Of a stretch of DNA of 64,000 bases, positions 59,423-64,000 are shown one piece after another. Location of the stretch: positions 62,001 through 126,000 of the forward strand of contig CAWCPM010000011.1 in the NCBI GenBank assembly GCA_963797565.1, read 5' to 3'. The stretch's first letter is position 1, and each line of letters starts with the position of its first letter. Origin of the DNA: JAICYJ01 sp963797565. Lineage in GTDB: Bacteria > Actinomycetota > Thermoleophilia > Gaiellales > JAICJC01. The notes beneath the pieces were generated by a model that was given only the letters and a program-made list of their open reading frames with translations, searched no databases and was not told where the DNA came from. A program made the position numbers and the translations under genes.

Positions 59423-60333
59423 CGCATCCCGGCCAGGCCGCGCACCACGTCGCGGGCCACGTACCCGGCGATGCTGGGGTTCTCCTTCAGCCGTCGCAGC
59501 GAGTAGGCGTACCAGGCCTGGCCGTAGGGCACGTAGATGCGCACACGGTGGCCGGCGGCGATCAGCTCGTCGCGGAGCGGCTCCTTGACGCCGAGCAGCA
59601 GCTGGAACTCGTAGCGGTCGGGCTGCAGGTGCCGCTCGTCGGCCAGCCGCCTGGCTTCGCTCACCAGCTCGTCGTCGTGGCTGGCAACAGCCACCGCGCA
59701 GCCACGGTCGACGAGGTCGCGGAGCAGCGCCAGGAAGTTGCGATTGACGAGGCCCGGCTCCGTGTAGGCGATGTCGGGGGGCTCGATGTAGATGCCCTTC
59801 ACCAGGCGCACGCTGGGCGTGAGGTCGGCCAGCGCACGCACGTCGCCGAAGGTGCGGCGCAGGTAGGCCTGGAGCACGATGCCGACGTTGTCGTGCCCCT
59901 CCTCGCGGAGCGTGCGGTAGACGCCGATCGTCTGGTCGGTGAGGCCGCTGTGCTCCATGTCGATGCGCACCCGGCTGCCGTGGCCGGCGGCCGCCAGCAC
60001 CACCCGGCGGGCGTGGTCGAGCGCCAGCTGCGGGTCGATCTCCGCGCCCAGCGCCGACAGCTTGATCGAGACGTTGGCGTCGAGGCCGTCGCGGGCGATC
60101 GCGTCCAGCAGCTCGACGTACTCGTCCGCCGTGGCCTGGCACTGCGCGACGTCGTGGACGAACTCGCCCAGCACGTCGACCGTGGCCGCGGCGCCGATCG
60201 CGTTCAGCGCGGAGACCGTCGACATGGCATCGGCCAGCGTCTCGCCGGCCATGTAGCGGTCGGCGAAGTGGCGCACGAGCGGCCGCGGCACCACCGGCAG
60301 CGAGGTCGCGATGAGACGGTCAACGAATCGCAC
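59419..60333 (-). CDS. Proline dehydrogenase (monofunctional)
   Basis: 304 residues, FAD-dependent TIM barrel oxidising proline to pyrroline-5-carboxylate. Motifs: NVSIKLSALGAEIDPQLALD, RVRIDMEHSGLTDQTI, SVRLVKGIYIEPPDIAYTEP and the proline-binding VPYGQAWYAYSLRRLKENP. Monofunctional length; a separate P5C dehydrogenase gene is not in the window. ATGA overlap with the aminotransferase, an operon. GTG start, TATGAT box 12 bases upstream. Confidence 0.92.
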   Translation of the reverse strand: MRFVDRLIATSLPVVPRPLVRHFADRYMAGETLADAMSTVSALNAIGAAATVDVLGEFVHDVAQCQATADEYVELLDAIARDGLDANVSIKLSALGAEIDPQLALDHARRVVLAAAGHGSRVRIDMEHSGLTDQTIGVYRTLREEGHDNVGIVLQAYLRRTFGDVRALADLTPSVRLVKGIYIEPPDIAYTEPGLVNRNFLALLRDLVDRGCAVAVASHDDELVSEARRLADERHLQPDRYEFQLLLGVKEPLRDELIAAGHRVRIYVPYGQAWYAYSLRRLKENPSIAGYVARDVVRGLAGMR

Positions 60334-60345
60334 GGGCGCCGCGGA

Positions 60346-61002
60346 TCATACGGGCCGGAGCCGCTCCAGCACGTCATCGGCAAGCGCCTCCGCTGCGGCC
60401 GTGGTCGCGGTCATGGAGTGCGAGAACTGCGAGGGGTCGCCGGCGCCGGCGGCCACGCCGAGCGCCCGCCAGGCGGCCTCGGCCGCGCCGCCGGGTGCAG
60501 CCCCCGGCACGGTCATCAGCTCGACCTGGTCGCGGAACCCGACCAGGGCCACGGCCAGCCGACCCGAGGCGGCGCCGATCGTGTCCAGGTAGAGGGGCGT
60601 GGCCACCCGCGGGCCGTCCGCCGCCTCGGCCAGAAGGTGCAGCGCCGTGCGCACATCGGCCGCGGCCGCGGCCTCGGCGGGATGGCCGGCCCGCAGCGCC
60701 TGCTCGGCAGCCGCGAACTCCTGCTCGAGCGCCTCGGCCTGCAGCGCTGTGGACGCCTCCTCGGCCCGCTCGGCCAGTGCCAGCATGACGACGGCTTCGC
60801 GCACCAGCCTATGGTCGTGCACCGGCGACAGGTCCGCGCCCAGCGCCAGGTAGCTGTGCTCCCCATCCGTCTCGAAGGCGATCAGATAGACGCGGGCCGC
60901 GAGCCCCGGCTCGCTGGCCATCACCGCCGCCACCTGCTCGCCGTTTCCGGCCAGGTTCTGGGCGGCGTCACGGGCAGCCTCCAGCTCGAGCTCCAGACTC
61001 AT
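60346..61002 (-). CDS. Hypothetical Ala-rich soluble protein
   Basis: 218 residues, about one quarter alanine, helical, without TM or catalytic motif. Stretches: FETDGEHSYLALGADLSPVH, EEASTALQAEALEQEFAAAE and YLDTIGAASGRLAVALVGFR. ATGA overlap with the UbiA gene (60999-61002). Co-transcription with UbiA suggests a link to quinone or membrane lipid metabolism, unproven. No family recognised. Confidence 0.65.
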   Translation of the reverse strand: MSLELELEAARDAAQNLAGNGEQVAAVMASEPGLAARVYLIAFETDGEHSYLALGADLSPVHDHRLVREAVVMLALAERAEEASTALQAEALEQEFAAAEQALRAGHPAEAAAAADVRTALHLLAEAADGPRVATPLYLDTIGAASGRLAVALVGFRDQVELMTVPGAAPGGAAEAAWRALGVAAGAGDPSQFSHSMTATTAAAEALADDVLERLRPV

Positions 61003-61976
61003 GCCGCGGGCGTCTCCGCCGGCTGCACGGCAAGCCGCATCTCCAGCGCGACCAGTGCGGCAGCCGCAAGCGCCGCCCAGGCAAGGGCGGGCACCAGCAG
61101 CGCGGCAGAGATCAGGGCGCCGGCGATGCCGAAGAAGATGATGCCCATCTCATTCGTGGTGACGGAGGCGACGTCGTCGGGGCGGCAGCGCAGGTGGCAG
61201 ACGAGCCCGACCACGTAGGCCGCCGCGAGCGGTGTCAGCTTCGGCTGCGCCACCGCGGCTCCGGCCGCCGACGCCAGCGCGACGGAGCCCCATCCGATCG
61301 CGTAGAGGCGGCCCCGGCGCAGGCCCAGCAGCACGATGGTGGTGGTCTTCGTGGGAGTGGCCGAGCGGTCGGCCTCGTAGTCGAGGTAGTGATGAACCAT
61401 CAGCATGCCGACGGCGTAGGCGGCCACCGCCAGCGCGGCCACGGCCACCGTCGCGTCGATGGTGCCGCCCTGCAGCACCGCGGCGCCGGTCACGCACAGC
61501 CACAGGCAGATGCACGCGATCGCCTCGCCCAGGAACGGGCGGTAGGCGGCTCGCACCGGCGGCAGGGTGTAGAGCACGGCGCCGGCCACGCCGGCCAGGC
61601 CGAACGGCAGCATCACCAGGCCGCGCGAGGCGACCAGCGCCAGGCCCAGCACGGTGGTGGCGACGAAGGCGACGGCGAACAGCAGCTTCAGCGCACGCGG
61701 GGTCAGCAGCCCCGCCACCAGCACCTTGCTGCCGCCGGAGATGACGCGCGGCGAGTCGTGACGGTCGGTGCCCGAGCGCCAGTCCTCGATCTCGTTGAGG
61801 GTGTGCGCGAGGACGCCCTGGATCAGCACGCCCAGCGCCACCGCTCCCAGGTAGTACCAGCCCTCGACGTCCGATCCGCCGCCCAGGGCGGTGCCGAGGG
61901 TGATGGCGGAGAAGCTCCAGAGCAGCACCGGAATCACCCGCAACTCGAGCCATAGACCGCGTGCGACGGCGCCCAT
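60999..61976 (-). CDS. UbiA-family prenyltransferase (MenA-like)
   Basis: 325 residues, 8-9 TM helices. First Asp-rich site NEIEDWRSGTDRHDSPRVIS (N-x3-D-x5-D pattern) and second DYEADRSATPTKTTTIV, both Mg-diphosphate binding, typical of UbiA/MenA-type transferases. Likely attaches a polyprenyl chain in quinone or lipid synthesis; exact acceptor unknown. TATCGT ends 8 bases before ATG 61976, a leaderless promoter divergent from the gene at 62045. Confidence 0.85.
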   Translation of the reverse strand: MGAVARGLWLELRVIPVLLWSFSAITLGTALGGGSDVEGWYYLGAVALGVLIQGVLAHTLNEIEDWRSGTDRHDSPRVISGGSKVLVAGLLTPRALKLLFAVAFVATTVLGLALVASRGLVMLPFGLAGVAGAVLYTLPPVRAAYRPFLGEAIACICLWLCVTGAAVLQGGTIDATVAVAALAVAAYAVGMLMVHHYLDYEADRSATPTKTTTIVLLGLRRGRLYAIGWGSVALASAAGAAVAQPKLTPLAAAYVVGLVCHLRCRPDDVASVTTNEMGIIFFGIAGALISAALLVPALAWAALAAAALVALEMRLAVQPAETPAA

Positions 61977-62044
61977 GCAGGCCACGATACCAGCGACCCG
62001 CCACCCAAGATTGGTACGTCCGACCCCGTTCGTACCATCACCCG

Positions 62045-62248
62045 ATGACCGCAGCCGAACTGATTGAGGTGCAGCAGCCCGGGACGTCCGCCGAGGTGGA
62101 GGCGTGGCGGCTGCACGTGCTGCTGCAGGCGGGCTATCCGCTGAAGGTGGCCGAGCGCATCGCGCTGGCCGACGCCGACCTGCACGTGGCAGTGGACATG
62201 CTCGAGCACGGATGCGCACCGCAGGTGGCCGTGCGCATCCTCACCTGA
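62045..62248 (+). CDS. Small conserved-looking helical protein
   Basis: 67 residues: EVEAWRLHVLLQAGYPLKVA, ERIALADADLHVAVDMLEHG and CAPQVAVRILT. Two helices around an ADADLHVAV segment; I know similar small proteins in actinobacteria without function. TACCAT ends 7 bases before the ATG (leaderless). Lies between UbiA (divergent) and xseA, and its stop is 36 bases from xseA. Confidence 0.65.
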   Translation: MTAAELIEVQQPGTSAEVEAWRLHVLLQAGYPLKVAERIALADADLHVAVDMLEHGCAPQVAVRILT

Positions 62249-62283
62249 CCGGCGCGACCGGCCGTTAGGGCGATACTGCCGCC

Positions 62284-63516
62284 ATGAGCGCGAAGCCCCA
62301 GCCCGTGCAGTACGGCGACCGCCAGGTCTACTCGGTGGCCGGCTTCAACCTCGGCGTCGGTGGCTGGCTGCAGCGCCTGCCCGAGGTGTGGGTGGACGGC
62401 GAGGTGGCCGAGATGAAGCAGCAGAGTGGCTGGACGTACGCCTACCTGACGCTGAAGGACCCGGGCGACGGCGCGTCGCTGCAGGCGCTGGTGGCACGCT
62501 CGCGGCTGGAGGCGATCCAGCCGCCGCTGCGGCCGGGAGACCGGGTGCACGCGCGAGGGCGGGCGGAGTTGTATGCGAAGCGGGGTGAGCTGCGGCTGCG
62601 GGTGAGCGCGATCGAGCCGTTCGGACTGGGCCTGGTGCTGCGGCAGATCGAGGAGCTGAAGCGGCGCCTGGGCGAGGAGGGGCTGTTCGCACCGGAGCGG
62701 AAGCGGCCGCTGCCGTTGCTGCCGCGGGTGGTCGGGGTGATCTGCGGGCGTGACGCCGCGGCCAAGCGCGACGTGATCGAGACGGCCGGCGTGCGCTACC
62801 CGCCGGCGCGGTTCCGGGTGGAGGAGGCCGCCGTGCAGGGGCCGGGCGCTGTGCCGCAGATCCTGGCGGCGCTGGAGCGGCTCGACAGGGACGACGAGGT
62901 GGACGTGATCGTGCTGGCGCGCGGCGGCGGGAGCTTCGAGGACCTGTTGCCGTTCTCGGACGAGCGGCTGGTGCGGGCGGTGGCGCTGTGCCGAACGCCG
63001 GTGGTATCGGCGATCGGGCACGAGCAGGACACGCCGATCGTCGACCACGTGGCCGACGTGCGGGCGGGCACGCCCAGCCTGGCGGCACGGCTGGTGGTGC
63101 CGGATTACGCGGCGATCACGGCCGACCTGGACGATCTGGCCGCGCGCGCCGGGCGGGCGCTGCAGACGCGCACCCACCGCTGCCGCGAGTCGCTCGCGAT
63201 GCTGGTGTCGCGGCCGGCGTTCGCCGACCCGCGCAGCTGGATCGCCGTGCGGCGGGAGTCGCTGCTGCGGGTGCGCGACGGTCTCGACCGCTGGCCGATC
63301 GGACGCCTGGAGCGGGAGCGGGTGCGGGTCGGCCATGCCTTCGACCGCCTGCGGCTGCTGGGGCCGGCTGCAACGCTCGACCGCGGGTATGCGATCGTGC
63401 AGGATGCGGCGGGAACGGTTGTCACCGCGGCGGACGCCGTCACGGCCGGGCAGCGGATCGGGGTGCGGCTGTCGCAGGGCCGGATCGCCGCCACGGTCGA
63501 GGAGGTGACGGAGTGA
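62284..63516 (+). CDS. xseA: Exodeoxyribonuclease VII large subunit
   Basis: 410 residues: N-terminal OB fold (VWVDGEVAEMKQQSGWTYAY, LTLKDPGDG), then the catalytic core GVICGRDAAAKRDVIETAGV, DVIVLARGGGSFEDLLPFSD, VSAIGHEQDTPIVDHVADVR and RAGTPSLAARLVVP. Degrades single-stranded DNA bidirectionally with XseB. GATACT ends 7 bases before ATG. GTGA overlap with xseB. Confidence 0.96.
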   Translation: MSAKPQPVQYGDRQVYSVAGFNLGVGGWLQRLPEVWVDGEVAEMKQQSGWTYAYLTLKDPGDGASLQALVARSRLEAIQPPLRPGDRVHARGRAELYAKRGELRLRVSAIEPFGLGLVLRQIEELKRRLGEEGLFAPERKRPLPLLPRVVGVICGRDAAAKRDVIETAGVRYPPARFRVEEAAVQGPGAVPQILAALERLDRDDEVDVIVLARGGGSFEDLLPFSDERLVRAVALCRTPVVSAIGHEQDTPIVDHVADVRAGTPSLAARLVVPDYAAITADLDDLAARAGRALQTRTHRCRESLAMLVSRPAFADPRSWIAVRRESLLRVRDGLDRWPIGRLERERVRVGHAFDRLRLLGPAATLDRGYAIVQDAAGTVVTAADAVTAGQRIGVRLSQGRIAATVEEVTE

Positions 63517-63731
63517 GCGAGGAGATGACGTTCGAGCAGGCGCGGGCCGAGCTGGAGCAGATCGTGCGGCGGCTGGAGGACGGGCAGATCTCGCTGGACG
63601 AGTCGCTGAAGCTGTGGGAGCGCGGAGAGCAGCTGCACGCGCTGTGCCTGGCCAGGCTGAACCAGGCCGAGCAGCGGGTGGGTGAGCTGCTGGAGCGGCT
63701 GGGGCGTTCGGAGCCGAAGCAGGACGGCTAG
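63513..63731 (+). CDS. xseB: Exodeoxyribonuclease VII small subunit
   Basis: 72 residues, start GTG 63513 overlapping the xseA stop. MTFEQARAELEQIVRRLEDG and QISLDESLKLWERGEQLHAL form the XseB helical hairpin that binds XseA; several copies join one large subunit. Ordinary size. An internal ATG six codons later with GGAG before it is an alternative start, but the operon overlap supports GTG. Confidence 0.95.
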   Translation: MSEEMTFEQARAELEQIVRRLEDGQISLDESLKLWERGEQLHALCLARLNQAEQRVGELLERLGRSEPKQDG

Positions 63732-63735
63732 CCGG

Positions 63736-64000
63736 TCACCCCGCGACGGTGGCCAGCCACGCCCGCACGGACTTCGCGGAGCGCAGGCGCAGGATCCGCT
63801 TGCCCGCGCACTCGGGCGACGCGAACAGCTCCGGCAACGAGCGCTGCGTACAGGCGGTGCTGCGTGACCGACCACCCGAGCAGCGACTCGCGGCCCCAGA
63901 ACACGCCCCGCAGCGTCTCGCGGTTGCCGTTCCAAAGCTCGGTGCGGCGCAGCACCCGGCCGAGGGAGCGGCGGGTCGTGCGCAGCATCGACACGTGCAG
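63736..64000 (-). pseudogene. P-loop ATPase/topology-modulation-like protein, 3' end, frameshifted, cut by right edge
   Basis: The visible N-side (RRTELWNGNRETLRGVFWGR, ESLLGWSVTQH) is typical of adenylate-kinase-like P-loop 'topology modulation' proteins, whose Walker A lies beyond the window edge. Near 63852 the frame changes, and RSLPELFASPECAGKRILRL and SAKSVRAWLATVAG continue to a TGA at 63736. One extra or two missing bases at ctgtacgcag explain it. Convergent with xseB. Confidence 0.65.

Noticed and set aside
1..64000. tRNA, rRNA, riboswitch, prophage or CRISPR elements
   Set aside because: No cloverleaf, rRNA-like, aptamer-like or array-like sequence was noticed on either strand. Reading by eye could miss a weak small-RNA gene.

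Overview
The window is about 70% G+C with dense, often overlapping genes (ATGA/GTGA junctions), frequent GTG starts and many promoters whose -10 box lies 7-8 bases before the start codon, which implies leaderless mRNAs. Gene content (CdaR/PucR-type and ROK regulators, xseAB, ABC sugar importers, FDWxDAxIGA-type surface proteins) suggests a high-GC actinobacterium, perhaps of the Thermoleophilia. That placement is inference. At least eleven genes are broken by single frame changes or are larger remnants. Several breaks sit in otherwise well-conserved genes, so part of this may be consensus error in an assembly rather than biology.

Layout. 1-4.9 kb: edge of a roadblock-like gene, a BrkB membrane protein, a small-molecule kinase and the murI-rph-rdgB operon. 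4.9-9.9 kb: two duplicated surface proteins with duplicated promoter, leader and terminator, divergent from a CRP/FNR-type regulator, then SIS, glutamine amidotransferase, GST and cupin genes. 9.9-12.6 kb: lutABC lactate oxidation operon, with lutA and lutB frameshifted. 12.6-29.8 kb: a bacterial microcompartment (BMC) locus, the most interesting part. It has a glutamine-synthetase-like enzyme and a partner gene, divergent from a GAF/PucR regulator, a TIM-barrel protein, a zinc alcohol dehydrogenase, an FGGY kinase, a three-gene glutamate-synthase-like set (GATase II, GXGXG, FMN domain), an aldehyde dehydrogenase with an N-terminal extension, one BMC-H, one BMC-P and one BMC-T shell protein, a DUF3830 protein, an unknown 158-residue protein and, past a decayed REP-type transposase, an amino acid permease. 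29.8-38.9 kb: SDR, HAD phosphatase, DDAH-like hydrolase, M20 peptidase, two transporters, a scrambled copper operon with an intact CsoR-type operator, a 164-bp inverted-repeat element and two GNATs. 38.9-43.3 kb: a GH4 enzyme, AlkA and heavily decayed genes. 43.3-56.4 kb: a sugar/amino-sugar island under a ROK regulator (ABC importer, two BadF-type kinases, GH4, SIS deaminase/isomerase, deacetylase, DegT aminotransferase, Gfo/Idh dehydrogenase, MsmK ATPase). 56.5-64 kb: an OmpR-type regulator, a queuosine-precursor transporter, an aminotransferase, proline dehydrogenase, a UbiA prenyltransferase and xseAB.

How the parts work together (inference): the BMC locus looks built to import an amino compound, glutamylate it with the GS-like enzyme, move the amino group with the GltS-like trio, and oxidise a derived aldehyde inside a minimal shell. 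The ALDH carries the non-acylating active-site motif rather than the CoA-acylating one, and no PduL-type phosphotransacylase or classical signature enzyme is present. The ROK island has the parts to import and break down a phosphorylated or amino-sugar glycoside, and two matching palindromes mark its likely operators.
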